Part shown: piece by piece, positions 36,170 to 45,533 of the stretch
Numbering within the stretch: the first letter of the stretch is position 1
Layout: each line of letters opens with the position of its first letter
Notes under the pieces: model-generated
What the model saw: only the letters and a program-made list of their open reading frames with translations
What the model was told of the DNA's origin: nothing
Databases searched by the model: none
Made by a program: the position numbers and the translations under genes
Assembly: GCF_001707755.1 (NCBI RefSeq)
Contig: NZ_MBDL01000001.1
Coordinates: forward strand, 1 to 64,000
Length of the DNA: 64,000 bases
From: Acinetobacter celticus
GTDB taxonomy: Bacteria; Pseudomonadota; Gammaproteobacteria; Pseudomonadales; Moraxellaceae
Direction: 5' to 3'

Positions 36170-37813
36170 ATGGTGAGTGCATATGATGAATTGCCACGGA
36201 CACCGGCGAATTTTGTTGCCTTATCGCCACTGCGTTATTTAGAACGCGCGGCTCATATTTATCCGCATCAAGATGCCATCATCCACGGTTCTCGTCATAT
36301 TAGCTGGCGCGAGACCTACCAACGTTGCTGTCAATTCGCACATCAGTTGCAACAACTTGGTATTGGTAAAAATGACACTGTTTCAGCCTTATTGCCCAAT
36401 ATTCCTGCAATGATTGAAGCACATTTTGCAGTGCCTATGGCTGGTGCGGTACTCAATACTTTAAATACGCGTTTAGATGCCAAAACCATTGCTTTCATGC
36501 TCGAACATGCAGAAACCAAAGTTTTACTGGTTGACCCTGAATTTGCTGCTGTCGCAAAAGAAGCACTGGCTCTGGTCAAACAAGACATCTTTGTTATTGA
36601 TGTTGATGATGCAGAATATCAAGAAGGTTCTTCAGGCCCGATTGGCCAAATTGAATATGAAGACTGGATTGCAGAAGGTAATCCTCATTTTGAATGGCAC
36701 TTACCACAAGATGAATGGGATGCGATTAGCCTCAGTTATACCTCGGGTACAACAGGCAATCCAAAGGGTGTGGTCTATCATCATCGTGGCGCTTACATTA
36801 ATGCAGCCAGTAATATTATTGCTTGCGGTATGACACCTCGTGCAACCTACCTGTGGACTTTGCCATTATTCCATTGCAACGGCTGGTGCTTTGCATGGAC
36901 GATAGCCGCCAACGGTGGCACCAATATTTGCTTGCGTAAAGTCGATGCTGAATTAATTTTTAAACTCATTGCAGAACATAAAGTCAGTTATTTCTGTGGT
37001 GCGCCAATTGTACTTTCAATGCTAATTAACACCCCTGAAAATAAAAAAACAGCTTTTGATCATCGCGTAGAAGTCATGGTGGCTGGTGCGGCACCTCCTG
37101 CAGCTATTATTGAGGGCATGCGTAATATTGGCATTAATGTTACCCATGTCTATGGTTTAACTGAAACCTATGGCCCTTCTGCACTTTGTGCCTCACAAGC
37201 AGGCTGGTCAGAGCTTTCTATTCAAGAACAAGCGCAACTGCATTCACGTCAAGGTGTACCGTATCCACTACAAGATGGCATGAAAGTGATTGACCCCGAA
37301 ACCATGCAACCTGTTCCGCATGATGGACAGACCATGGGCGAAATTATGTTCCGTGGCAATATTGTCATGAAAGGCTACTTAAAGAACCCTAAAGCCACCG
37401 CCGAAGCTTTTGCGGGTGGTTGGTTCCATACTGGTGATTTAGCGGTTTGCCAGCCCGATGGTTATGCCAAAATTACCGACCGCTCTAAAGATGTGATTAT
37501 TTCAGGTGGTGAAAATATTTCATCATTAGAAGTTGAAGAAGTGCTGTATCAACATCCTGCCGTACTCACAGCCGCGGTCGTTGCCAAACCAGATGCTCGT
37601 TGGCAGGAAGTGCCTTGTGCCTTTATTGAATTAAAAACAGGAAAAGAGGCAACGCCAGAGGAATTGATCGAATTCTGTAAACAGCATTTAGCTCGTTTTA
37701 AAGTACCGAAAGATGTGGTGATTATTGAAATCCCAAAAACATCGACAGGAAAATTGCAAAAATTTATTTTACGCGACTGGGCCAAAGAGCGCGCAAACAG
37801 TGAAGCGAGTTAA
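36170..37813 (+). CDS. AMP-forming acyl-CoA synthetase (DmdB/medium-chain type)
   Basis: A 547-residue member of the ANL adenylating superfamily that converts a carboxylic acid to its CoA thioester via an acyl-AMP. The P-loop-like A3 motif is SLSYTSGTTGNPKGVVYHHR, A5 is VTHVYGLTETYGPSA, A7 is GWFHTGDLAVCQPDGYAKITDRSKDVIISGGENIS, and the A10 lysine is in IPKTSTGKLQKFILR. The LFHCNGWCFAW segment is typical of the group that includes DmdB (methylmercaptopropionate-CoA ligase). The substrate is probably a short- or medium-chain acid. It is monocistronic. Confidence 0.9.
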   Translation: MVSAYDELPRTPANFVALSPLRYLERAAHIYPHQDAIIHGSRHISWRETYQRCCQFAHQLQQLGIGKNDTVSALLPNIPAMIEAHFAVPMAGAVLNTLNTRLDAKTIAFMLEHAETKVLLVDPEFAAVAKEALALVKQDIFVIDVDDAEYQEGSSGPIGQIEYEDWIAEGNPHFEWHLPQDEWDAISLSYTSGTTGNPKGVVYHHRGAYINAASNIIACGMTPRATYLWTLPLFHCNGWCFAWTIAANGGTNICLRKVDAELIFKLIAEHKVSYFCGAPIVLSMLINTPENKKTAFDHRVEVMVAGAAPPAAIIEGMRNIGINVTHVYGLTETYGPSALCASQAGWSELSIQEQAQLHSRQGVPYPLQDGMKVIDPETMQPVPHDGQTMGEIMFRGNIVMKGYLKNPKATAEAFAGGWFHTGDLAVCQPDGYAKITDRSKDVIISGGENISSLEVEEVLYQHPAVLTAAVVAKPDARWQEVPCAFIELKTGKEATPEELIEFCKQHLARFKVPKDVVIIEIPKTSTGKLQKFILRDWAKERANSEAS

Positions 37814-37860
37814 AATATCTTCGCCTAATTCCCCCTAGGATAAAGGGATATGAGGAAATA

Positions 37861-37891
37861 AAAAACGGCTCTAAATGAGCCGTTTTTTTAT
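37861..37891. terminator. Terminator between the acyl-CoA synthetase and darP
   Basis: AAAAACGGCTC / GAGCCGTTTTTTT around TAAAT. A-tract and T-tract on both sides allow bidirectional use. Confidence 0.9.
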
Positions 37892-37904
37892 ACACGCAAT
37901 GAAA

Positions 37905-38441
37905 TCAATTATCTGAAATTAAAGCCACTTGCTGAATGTAATTAAACAGTTTGAGCTTCGATTCAGCTAACTCTTCAGCAGGAACCTGTTTTGTAATATC
38001 ACGCTGAATACGCAAAATATGCTGACGAATTGGATGATGTTCCGCCGCATTATGCGCTTTCATAAACTCTTTAATCACTGGGTCGCCTTGAATAATCATA
38101 CGCTCTACCCAGCGCTGTAATTGTGCAGTTTTCTTTGCACCTTGTTGCGGTGTCAAATAAGATAAAATCACGCTTTCATCTTCATTACGTAATAACTTAC
38201 CAATACGTAAAAATTGGCGACGACGTGCTTCGTGTGACGTAATACTACGCACATCGAGCAAAGCATCAATCAAACGTTCTTCCACAGGAAGTTTCTGAAT
38301 TTGCTTTGGGTTCAATTCAGCTAGTTGCTCACCTAAAGCAGCCATACGTTGCACTGCTTTTTTTTGCTCGGTTTTGCTTGCACGCCCTTCTAAAGTTTCA
38401 AAGTCATCTTCAGTAAAGCGCTGTTGCGGTCGACGTGCCAC
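37905..38441 (-). CDS. darP: Dual-action ribosomal maturation protein DarP (YjgA/DUF615)
   Basis: The 178-residue, entirely helical and basic YjgA-family protein binds late 50S assembly intermediates. Family features are FETLEGRASKTEQKKAVQRMAALGEQLAEL near the N-terminus, the SHEARRRQFLRIGKLLRNED core and the AEHHPIRQHILRIQRDITKQ region. It lies 2 nt after the NPr gene stop in the same leftward run, linking ribosome maturation and the PTSNtr/RapZ genes transcriptionally. Confidence 0.9.
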   Translation of the reverse strand: MARRPQQRFTEDDFETLEGRASKTEQKKAVQRMAALGEQLAELNPKQIQKLPVEERLIDALLDVRSITSHEARRRQFLRIGKLLRNEDESVILSYLTPQQGAKKTAQLQRWVERMIIQGDPVIKEFMKAHNAAEHHPIRQHILRIQRDITKQVPAEELAESKLKLFNYIQQVALISDN

Positions 38442-38443
38442 GA

Positions 38444-38713
38444 TTAATCTGCCTCGTAAAATTTTGCTGCGAACAATGCTTGAATTTCAGATAAAGCTTT
38501 TTCTTCATCTGCACCATCAATCACTATTCGTAAAGTTGTGCCCTTACCCGCGCCAAGCATGAGTAAAGACATAATATTTTTTGCATCCACTAATTTATCA
38601 CCTTTACCGATTTGAATCGATGAATTGAATTTAGTGGTGACTTCAATCAGTTTTCCAGACGCACGCGCATGTAAACCTAGTTTGTTAATTACGTCAACAG
38701 TTGTGTCGATCAT
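38444..38713 (-). CDS. ptsO: HPr-family phosphocarrier NPr of the nitrogen PTS
   Basis: The 89-residue HPr-fold protein carries the active-site histidine His15 in [13 protein letters not shown] and the [26 protein letters not shown] second half. Its position next to rapZ (4-nt overlap) and the lack of sugar PTS genes identify it as NPr, the carrier between EI-Ntr (PtsP) and EIIA-Ntr (PtsN). PtsP and PtsN genes are not in this window. In A. baumannii, NPr is reported to interact genetically with GigA/GigB, homologues of which lie about 36 kb away here. Confidence 0.9.
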   Translation of the reverse strand: MIDTTVDVINKLGLHARASGKLIEVTTKFNSSIQIGKGDKLVDAKNIMSLLMLGAGKGTTLRIVIDGADEEKALSEIQALFAAKFYEAD

Positions 38714-39561
38714 GACCAGTGCTTCATTTCTCTATGTAAGACCTGAATAGACCATTTTTCCTCTAGGGCTTTTTTAAGTCTATCCACAATATAAACAGAA
38801 CGATGCTGTCCACCTGTACAGCCAATTGACACCGTCATATAGTGACGATGCCCTTCTGCAAAGGCCGGTAACCATTTGTCTAAAAACTGATAAATGTCCT
38901 GAAACATCTCTTCAGTTTGTGAACTTTGTTCTAAAAACTTTTGCACAGGCTCATCTAAGCCCGAATATTTTCTTAACTCTAAATCCCAATGCGGATTCGG
39001 CAAGTGTCGAACATCGAAGACATAATCCGCATCGAGTGGAATGCCATGTTTAAAACCAAAAGACTGCAATATTAAAATAAGATTATCAGCCTGCCCGAGT
39101 TTTGACAGTAAAACATGCTTTAAATCATGCACGCTTTTGTCCGTGGTATCAATATGCACGGTCGAGCGCATTTGAATGGGCAACAGTAACGATTTTTCTT
39201 CCTGAATGCATTCATTCAGACTTTGAAAGCGGTTAGACAGTGGATGCGGTCGGCGTGAGGCACTAAAGCGCGAAATGAGCTCCGGATCTCGAGTGGTCAA
39301 ATAAATAATATCAACCGTACCGTGACGCTGTAGTTGCTGAAAGACCTGATCAAATTCTTGAAGATCTGCCCGCGTACTACGAACGTCCACACCCAATGCC
39401 AACTGTTCTAGATTATTTTCACGATCTAGTTTTTCGACAATTTCAGGGAGCAATGCCAAAGGCAAATTATCAATACAGTAGTAACCTAAATCTTCAAGTA
39501 CCTGCAATGCAGAACTTTTTCCTGAACCAGACTGACCTGTAACAATTAAAATGCGTTTCAT
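38710..39561 (-). CDS. rapZ: RNase adapter protein RapZ
   Basis: The 283-residue RapZ has an N-terminal P-loop nucleotide-binding domain with Walker [27 protein letters not shown] (Walker residues about 9-16). Its C-terminal domain has [16 protein letters not shown], related to 6-phosphofructokinase. In E. coli it guides RNase E to the sRNA GlmZ and senses glucosamine-6-phosphate. Whether a GlmZ-like target exists in Acinetobacter cannot be told from this window. Its last codons overlap the NPr start. Confidence 0.95.
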   Translation of the reverse strand: MKRILIVTGQSGSGKSSALQVLEDLGYYCIDNLPLALLPEIVEKLDRENNLEQLALGVDVRSTRADLQEFDQVFQQLQRHGTVDIIYLTTRDPELISRFSASRRPHPLSNRFQSLNECIQEEKSLLLPIQMRSTVHIDTTDKSVHDLKHVLLSKLGQADNLILILQSFGFKHGIPLDADYVFDVRHLPNPHWDLELRKYSGLDEPVQKFLEQSSQTEEMFQDIYQFLDKWLPAFAEGHRHYMTVSIGCTGGQHRSVYIVDRLKKALEEKWSIQVLHREMKHWS

Positions 39562-39585
39562 TGCATGACTGCCCTCTTTATTGCA

Positions 39586-40434
39586 CTACGAAGCAGGATA
39601 TTTAACCTGCAAATTATCAATAAGGCGCGTTGCACCCAATTTGGCTGCAATGAACAGGACCATATCTGCATCAAACTGTTCAATGTTTTGCAGTTCAGTG
39701 GTCCGTGCCTCTACATAATCCACAACAAAACCAGCATCTGTCAATGCCGATTTAATGTTCTGTAATACCTCTGACAATACCGTTCCTGCCAAAAGTTGCT
39801 GTTCGGCTACTTTTAAACTTTGATAAATAGCGGGTGCAATGGCACGGTTTTCAGCACTTAAATAACCATTACGTGAACTGAGTGCTAAACCATCTGTCGC
39901 ACGAGCAATCGGCACACCAATAACCTCTAAAGGAATATTCAGATCACGGACAAATTGGCGAATCACCGCCAGTTGCTGATAATCTTTTTGGCCAAAGAAG
40001 GCAAAATTAGGTTGTACAATATTAAATAGTTTAGTGACGACAACTGCTACACCATCAAAATGCCCTGGACGCTGTAAACCGCACAAATCATTGGTAATGC
40101 CACCCACAGAAATATTGGTCAAACGTGGCTTATTACCATACATTTGCTCGACTGTTGGTGCAAAAACAATATCACAACCTGCTTCAGCCAATAAGCGTTG
40201 GTCTTGTTCTAATGTCCGCGGATAACTGTCAAAATCTTCATTTGGGCCAAATTGAATAGGATTAACAAAAATACTGACCACGACGGTATCGCACAGTTTT
40301 CGTGCTTCGCGAACCAAGTTCAAATGACCTTCGTGTAAATTACCCATGGTTGGCACAAAACCAATCATTTTACGTGCTGTACGTGCTGGGCTTAGTGAAG
40401 CACTTAAACCTTGAATGGTTGTTTCAGTTTTCAT
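39586..40434 (-). CDS. panC: Pantothenate synthetase
   Basis: The 282-residue enzyme condenses pantoate with beta-alanine using ATP. The HIGH-like [14 protein letters not shown] (about 29-42), [19 protein letters not shown] and the KMSKS-like [13 protein letters not shown] motifs are all present. It begins 2 nt after the panB stop, so panB-panC are translationally linked. Confidence 0.97.
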   Translation of the reverse strand: MKTETTIQGLSASLSPARTARKMIGFVPTMGNLHEGHLNLVREARKLCDTVVVSIFVNPIQFGPNEDFDSYPRTLEQDQRLLAEAGCDIVFAPTVEQMYGNKPRLTNISVGGITNDLCGLQRPGHFDGVAVVVTKLFNIVQPNFAFFGQKDYQQLAVIRQFVRDLNIPLEVIGVPIARATDGLALSSRNGYLSAENRAIAPAIYQSLKVAEQQLLAGTVLSEVLQNIKSALTDAGFVVDYVEARTTELQNIEQFDADMVLFIAAKLGATRLIDNLQVKYPAS

Positions 40435-40436
40435 GT

Positions 40437-41246
40437 TTACAACTCAATTTGGAAAGTATGTTCTTTGGCAGGGAAAGATTGCTCCATGACCGCTACATGA
40501 TACGCTTTGAAGGCATCCAAAATAGCTGTTTCACCTGACTGCTCTTTCATAAAATTACGCACAAACTTAGCCACACGACCGAAGGTCAGACCAAGCATGT
40601 CTTGTACCACTAATACTTGTCCATCTGTATCTACGCCTGCCCCAATACCAATGACAGGTGTATTCGGGAACAATTCACTAATTTCCTTACCCACTTGGGC
40701 AGGAACACATTCTAACAATAATACAGCGGCTCCAGCGTCAACCACAGCTTTACAGTCAGCAATAAGCTGATCTGCGGTTTCACGGGTGCGCGCTTGTACT
40801 TTATAGCCACCAAACACGTGTACGGACTGTGGTGTTAAACCCAAATGGACACAAACAGGAATCCCATTGCGCGTTAAGGTGCTTACTGTTTCACTTAACC
40901 AAGCCCCGCCCTCAAGCTTCACCATATGCGCACCAGCCTGCATCACACTTTTCGCACTGGCCAATGCATCATTTAAAGTGGCATAGCTCATAAAAGGCAA
41001 ATCAGTAAAAATAAACGCATGATTATTGCCACGGCGTACTGCAGCAGTGTGATAAATCATGTCTTCTACAGTAACAGGCAATGTTGAATCACGACCTTGA
41101 ATGCACATTCCTAAAGAATCACCAATCAAAATAGTATCAATTTCGGCAATTTCCATTGCTTTTGCCATACTTGCATCGTAACAAGTCAGACAAGAGAATT
41201 TGCGACCTTCTGCTTTAAATTTTCTTAAGTCACTTAAACTAATCAC
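40437..41246 (-). CDS. panB: 3-methyl-2-oxobutanoate hydroxymethyltransferase
   Basis: The 269-residue PanB transfers a hydroxymethyl group from 5,10-methylene-THF to ketoisovalerate, the first step of pantothenate synthesis. Signature segments are [45 protein letters not shown] with the metal-binding Asp, and [17 protein letters not shown]. It is preceded by folK in the same direction with a 42-nt gap. Confidence 0.97.
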   Translation of the reverse strand: MISLSDLRKFKAEGRKFSCLTCYDASMAKAMEIAEIDTILIGDSLGMCIQGRDSTLPVTVEDMIYHTAAVRRGNNHAFIFTDLPFMSYATLNDALASAKSVMQAGAHMVKLEGGAWLSETVSTLTRNGIPVCVHLGLTPQSVHVFGGYKVQARTRETADQLIADCKAVVDAGAAVLLLECVPAQVGKEISELFPNTPVIGIGAGVDTDGQVLVVQDMLGLTFGRVAKFVRNFMKEQSGETAILDAFKAYHVAVMEQSFPAKEHTFQIEL

Positions 41247-41288
41247 TTGCTATTCCTCTTCTGGCGCCCCATCTGCGCCATTAAAAAA

Positions 41289-41777
41289 TCAAATATCTGC
41301 CCAATTTCCTGCATCTAGCACATCAAGTGTAGGTAGCTGTAAAATAGGTAAATCTTTTAATAACTGTCCATTCAGTTGTAGCAGTGGATCTAAATCCAGC
41401 AAAGGGATAAGGACAAAATCACGTTGCATGACCCCGACATGAGGCACAGTCAAACGCTCATTTTGAATTTTATCCTGACCATATAACAATAGGTCTAAAT
41501 CCAAAGTACGTTCACCCCAATGGCGTAAGCGCACACGGCCAGATTCTTGCTCAAAACATTGCAATTTATCTAATAATGTCAATGGCGCCAAATCTGTCTC
41601 CAGTTGCACCACAGCATTTAAATAATGAGGTTGATCTTGTGGCCCCATCGGAGGGCTTTGATAAAGTTTAGATACTTTAACTTGCCCCAAAGATGCTAGT
41701 TTCTGTACGGCTTCGGTCAAAATTTGACGCGAATCACCTAAGTTGCTTCCCAAGCCAATATAGGTGATAACACTCAT
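41289..41777 (-). CDS. folK: 6-hydroxymethyl-7,8-dihydropterin pyrophosphokinase
   Basis: The 162-residue HPPK transfers pyrophosphate to hydroxymethyldihydropterin in folate synthesis. Motifs are YIGLGSNLGDSRQIL at the N-terminus, LYQSPPMGPQDQPHYLNAVVQLETDL, and RLRHWGERTLDLDLLLYG with the metal-binding Asp pair. The start overlaps the pcnB stop by 4 nt. Confidence 0.96.
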   Translation of the reverse strand: MSVITYIGLGSNLGDSRQILTEAVQKLASLGQVKVSKLYQSPPMGPQDQPHYLNAVVQLETDLAPLTLLDKLQCFEQESGRVRLRHWGERTLDLDLLLYGQDKIQNERLTVPHVGVMQRDFVLIPLLDLDPLLQLNGQLLKDLPILQLPTLDVLDAGNWADI

Positions 41778-43243
41778 TGCGTTGGCCCAAAAATCACTTG
41801 ACTCAAATCACGTTTAACACGTTTTCGTTTTAAGATTGGATGATCTGCGCCAATACCACCAGCTGAGTCGGTCATTGTCGATTGACGCTTAAACTCAGTG
41901 GCATTTTTAGGCTTACGAGAACGTCGACTACGTGGTTCTGGCTCATTCACTAAAGGTTCAATTGCAGCTTGCTGAATAGCACCGTTCGATTTTGCCTCTT
42001 CCGCCAATGCATGTGAAGCTTTACGACGACTCTTCGCACGCTGACGATTATAGTCCGCAATCGCTCGTTCTTTTTCATCTGCCGAAAGCGTTTGATAGAC
42101 ATCCCACCAAACTCCCATGCCTTGCGTATCTTTATCGCCAGACTTTTCACGCAATAGCAAGAAGTCAAATCCAGCACGGAAACGCGCATGGCTAGACAAC
42201 GCTTCAATTTGCTGTGGTTTTGGATTGAGCAAACGCGTCTGCATTTCCCAAACTTCACGAATAAAGGTTTCTGCAAAGCGCGGAATGATGGTTCGTGTAC
42301 CCTGACGTTTTAAGACATCTAAGCCTGCTTGTGCACGTGCTTCGGTGGCTACCGTACCGTTACTCAAATAGAAATGACAACGTTCTAAGAAAGGTTTCCA
42401 CAACAACACTGCATAGAAAAATGCAGGGTTGATGGTTTTACCAACCGAAATACGTTGATCGGTATTTTTAGCTGCACGCTCAATGAAAGGGGTAATTTCA
42501 GGTGTGATCTCAGCAAATAACTGATGCCAAATCCCAAAATCAATCAACATTGGCATCACACGATTCAAATGCCCCATGGTGAATAATTTTTGCGACTCAT
42601 CATATAAACGGTGCGGTGAAACATCACGGAGCAATTGCGTTGCTTCCGGAGTAAAAATTTTCAATATTTTTTCATCAATACTGAAATTTAATTTGGCCGC
42701 AAAGCGCAATGTACGCAACATGCGTACAGGATCTTCTTCAAAGCGTTGCATCGGGTCGCCAAGCAAGCGTAATGTTTTATGTTTGATATCATCGACAGCA
42801 TTGCAAAAATCGAGTACTTCATTTTTACGTGGCTGGTAATACAAGGCATTAATAGAAAAGTCACGGCGAACAAAGTCTTGCTCGATCGTTCCCCAATTAT
42901 TATCACGAAGAATCATGCCCGAAGCAGAAGTCACCTCTTTTTTAGGAGGTGCACGAAAGGTAGCCACTTCAATCAGTTCACGGCCAGAATAGACATGAGC
43001 AAGCTCGAAACGGCGACCGATAATACGGCAACGTCGTCCGAAAACTTCTTTTACTTGAGATGGCGTTGCATTGGTGACGGCATCATAATCCTTCGGATTT
43101 AGACCTAACATGAGGTCACGAACACCACCACCAACGATATAGGCTTCATAGCCTGCCTTGGTTAAGGCATCAATCACATCTAAAATGGCAGAAGGTAATT
43201 GTGTGGTTGATAAACCATATTTTGACGCGCGCAAAGTTTGCAA
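41774..43243 (-). CDS. pcnB: Poly(A) polymerase I
   Basis: The 489-residue PcnB adds 3' poly(A) tails that mark RNA for decay. The nucleotidyltransferase motif is YIVGGGVRDLMLGLNPKDYDAVTNATP (about 35-62), with the two catalytic Asp residues in KDYDAV. The RRDFSINALYY and EDPVRMLRTLRFAAKL segments separate it from CCA-adding enzymes. A basic C-terminal tail (SRRSRKPKNATEFKRQ ... RKRVKRDLSQ) fits RNA binding. The start appears to be TTG 43243, with GGGGAC 9 nt upstream, since no ATG lies before the conserved core. Confidence 0.93.
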   Translation of the reverse strand: MQTLRASKYGLSTTQLPSAILDVIDALTKAGYEAYIVGGGVRDLMLGLNPKDYDAVTNATPSQVKEVFGRRCRIIGRRFELAHVYSGRELIEVATFRAPPKKEVTSASGMILRDNNWGTIEQDFVRRDFSINALYYQPRKNEVLDFCNAVDDIKHKTLRLLGDPMQRFEEDPVRMLRTLRFAAKLNFSIDEKILKIFTPEATQLLRDVSPHRLYDESQKLFTMGHLNRVMPMLIDFGIWHQLFAEITPEITPFIERAAKNTDQRISVGKTINPAFFYAVLLWKPFLERCHFYLSNGTVATEARAQAGLDVLKRQGTRTIIPRFAETFIREVWEMQTRLLNPKPQQIEALSSHARFRAGFDFLLLREKSGDKDTQGMGVWWDVYQTLSADEKERAIADYNRQRAKSRRKASHALAEEAKSNGAIQQAAIEPLVNEPEPRSRRSRKPKNATEFKRQSTMTDSAGGIGADHPILKRKRVKRDLSQVIFGPTQ

Positions 43244-43376
43244 AAGACGCTGTCCCCTACGTCTGAACGTAAAATCTTAAGATGACGCTAATCATATATC
43301 TATCACCATCAAAGGGCAATTTGATTCTCCTCATCAAATCGGCAACTGAAGTGATATTGTTTAAAATATTAAAGGC

Positions 43377-43796
43377 TTATAAGGCAAGACGGTCTTTATT
43401 TTTTGCAAAAATAGCAGGACCTATACCTTTAACGTCTTGAATTTCATCAATGCTTTTAAATTTTCCATTTTTACTTCGGTACGCCACAATCGCTTCCGCT
43501 TTCTTTTGCCCAATCCCACTTAATTGCTGAAATAATTCTGCACTTGCACTGTTTAGCTTAATTTTCTGACTATTCGATGCAGAAGATAAGGCTGGTTTAG
43601 ATAAATAATGCGAAGATGAGGTCGTATTTGTGGTCGGTGCCTTCTTTAGCTGACGATCCTGTGACTGCTGTTCAGATTTCCACTGCTGATAGGACACCTT
43701 TGACGGTTGTTCTGCATTTACGTAAGAAATTCGCATACTCACAAGAAGTATCAGCCAAATTAAAAGCTGAAGCTTATTTAAATTGTTGTTTTTCAT
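43377..43796 (-). CDS. comEA: ComEA-type helix-hairpin-helix DNA-binding protein
   Basis: A 139-residue secreted protein. It has a signal peptide (LLIWLILLVSMRISYVNA), a low-complexity Ser/Thr/Lys linker (about 30-75), then a tandem helix-hairpin-helix domain (KLNSASAELFQQLSGIGQKKAEAIVAYRSKNGKFKSIDEIQDVKGIGPAIF). Periplasmic ComEA binds incoming DNA during natural transformation and ratchets it through the outer membrane. It overlaps the end of mazG by 23 nt. Other competence genes are not in the window. Confidence 0.9.
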   Translation of the reverse strand: MKNNNLNKLQLLIWLILLVSMRISYVNAEQPSKVSYQQWKSEQQSQDRQLKKAPTTNTTSSSHYLSKPALSSASNSQKIKLNSASAELFQQLSGIGQKKAEAIVAYRSKNGKFKSIDEIQDVKGIGPAIFAKNKDRLAL

Positions 43797-44568
43797 CTAA
43801 ATCCTGATGTTTTAAAAATTGTTTTGCCTGTTCCCAGAGCTGATCCATTTCAGCCAATGACAGATCTTCTATTTTTTTATTGTGCAATGTTGCCTGCGTT
43901 TCAATATACGCAAAACGTGTGCGAAATTTATGCACGGTACCCAATAAGGCCATTTCACTTGAAACACCGAGTTTACGACCAATATTCACCAGAGAAAATA
44001 GGCAGTCACCAAACTCATCGGTAATTTCGTCGGAATTATTATTCGCCAACGCTTGTCTAAATTCAGCTAATTCTTCTTCAAGTTTTGCATAGGCATCGTC
44101 CATATTCGAAAAATCAAAGCCCACTTTCGCTACATTTTTTTGAATATTTTCCGATTGTTGCAAGGCTGGCCCATGTTTAACTTGGTCTAAACGCGAAACA
44201 ACTTTGCCTTGTTTTTCTTTCTGCTTAATTTTTTGCCAAAGCACCGCAACGTCATCTGCATCCAGTTGCGAAAACTGATCGGCTTGAAACACATGAGGAT
44301 GCCGACGAATCAATTTGTCGCAAATAGCCTGAACCACATCTTGAAAATCAAATGCGCCTTGCTCGCTATACATCTGCGACTGAAACACCACTTGTAACAG
44401 CAGATCGCCCAATTCATCGCGTACATCAGCTACGTTACCACTACGCACAGCAGCTTCAACTTCATAGGCTTCTTCAATTGCATAACCTGTTAAGGATTCA
44501 GGAGTCTGCTGTTGATCCCACGGGCATTTCTCACGTAATTCACGCATGATATTCAACAGTTGTTCCAT
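43774..44568 (-). CDS. mazG: Nucleoside triphosphate pyrophosphohydrolase MazG
   Basis: The 264-residue protein has two MazG repeats. Motifs are REKCPWDQQQTPESLTGYAIEEAYEVEAA with the metal-binding ExxE and ELGDLLLQVVFQSQM in the first repeat, and KLEEELAEFRQAL and DEFGDCLFSLVNIGRKLG in the second. It hydrolyses NTPs to NMP and pyrophosphate and is linked to nucleotide-pool cleansing and (p)ppGpp effects. It is followed by overlapping comEA and is divergent from an SDR gene. Confidence 0.95.
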   Translation of the reverse strand: MEQLLNIMRELREKCPWDQQQTPESLTGYAIEEAYEVEAAVRSGNVADVRDELGDLLLQVVFQSQMYSEQGAFDFQDVVQAICDKLIRRHPHVFQADQFSQLDADDVAVLWQKIKQKEKQGKVVSRLDQVKHGPALQQSENIQKNVAKVGFDFSNMDDAYAKLEEELAEFRQALANNNSDEITDEFGDCLFSLVNIGRKLGVSSEMALLGTVHKFRTRFAYIETQATLHNKKIEDLSLAEMDQLWEQAKQFLKHQDLDEKQQFK

Positions 44569-44681
44569 GATTTACCTCAAAATTTAATTTGGTTGATTGC
44601 TCAATTGTATCTTTTTTCACCACAATAATTTGGTATGCTCATAGCCCAAACAGGGAAGAAAAAGACAGGGAGAAGAATAAC

Positions 44682-45452
44682 ATGCCAAGTATCTTGATTA
44701 GCGGGGCGGCACAAGGCATTGGAGCAGCAATAGCAAAATTATTCTACCAACAGGGTTTCAAAGTGGGTATTTATGATATTAATACCGTACAAGCACAGCA
44801 GTTGGCGCAGCAATTAGGCCCCAATGCAAAAACGGGATTACTGGATGTTGCAAATATTGAGCATTGGCAAAATGCACTGGCAGAATTTACACAATGGGCT
44901 GGTGAGCTGAATATTTTAGTCAATAATGCCGGTATTCTCTATTCAGGGCCTTTTGAAAAAACGGATATTGCCTCACATCATCGAACCATTGATATTAATG
45001 TCAAAGGAGTAATTAATGGTTGTTATGCGTCTTTGCCTTATTTACAAAAAGCGCAGTCCGCACGTGTCATTAATCTATCATCCGCTTCAGCCATTTATGG
45101 TCAAGCCGATTTGGCTTCCTATTCCGCGAGTAAATTTGCCGTCCGTGGTCTCACTGAAAGCTTGGATATTGAATGGCAAAAATACGGGATACGAGTGCTA
45201 GATGTCATGCCGTTATTTGTACAAACCGCCATGGTCAAAGATATGGATGCTGAAAGTATTCATAAGCTTGGGGTGAATTTAACTCCAGAGCATGTTGCAC
45301 AACAAATTTTTAATTTGGCAACAACCCCAGTCAATTTATTTACACCAACACATAGGCCCATTGGCATAAAAACCAAAATTTTATTTGGCTTATCCAGCCT
45401 TAGCCCACAATTTGTAAATCGTCTGAGTAATTTATGGATTGCTAAAAAATAG
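44682..45452 (+). CDS. Short-chain dehydrogenase/reductase
   Basis: A 256-residue classical SDR. The cofactor motif is ISGAAQGIGAAIAKLF near residues 4-20, followed by NNAGILYSGPF, the catalytic Ser in INLSSASAIYG and YSASKFAVRGLTE with the Tyr-x-x-x-Lys pair. The Asp in YDINTVQA after beta-2 suggests NAD rather than NADP. I start at ATG 44682 because AGGGAG precedes it at good spacing. The frame continues upstream to 44589 without family similarity. The substrate is unknown. Confidence 0.88.
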   Translation: MPSILISGAAQGIGAAIAKLFYQQGFKVGIYDINTVQAQQLAQQLGPNAKTGLLDVANIEHWQNALAEFTQWAGELNILVNNAGILYSGPFEKTDIASHHRTIDINVKGVINGCYASLPYLQKAQSARVINLSSASAIYGQADLASYSASKFAVRGLTESLDIEWQKYGIRVLDVMPLFVQTAMVKDMDAESIHKLGVNLTPEHVAQQIFNLATTPVNLFTPTHRPIGIKTKILFGLSSLSPQFVNRLSNLWIAKK

Positions 45453-45485
45453 TTTTTAAACCCCCATAAATATCAATTCATCCAT

Positions 45486-45517
45486 AAAAAAACCCCGCTA
45501 TTGAGCGGGGTTTTTTA
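45486..45517. terminator. Bidirectional terminator between the SDR gene and der
   Basis: AAAAAAACCCCGCT / AGCGGGGTTTTTT with an ATTG loop. Confidence 0.93.
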
Positions 45518-45533
45518 ACAAGACAAGCAAAAA

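Noticed and set aside
44589..44681. 31-residue N-terminal extension of the SDR protein
   Set aside because: The dinucleotide-binding motif begins right after ATG 44682, which has a good AGGGAG ribosome-binding site; the extension is unlike SDR proteins.
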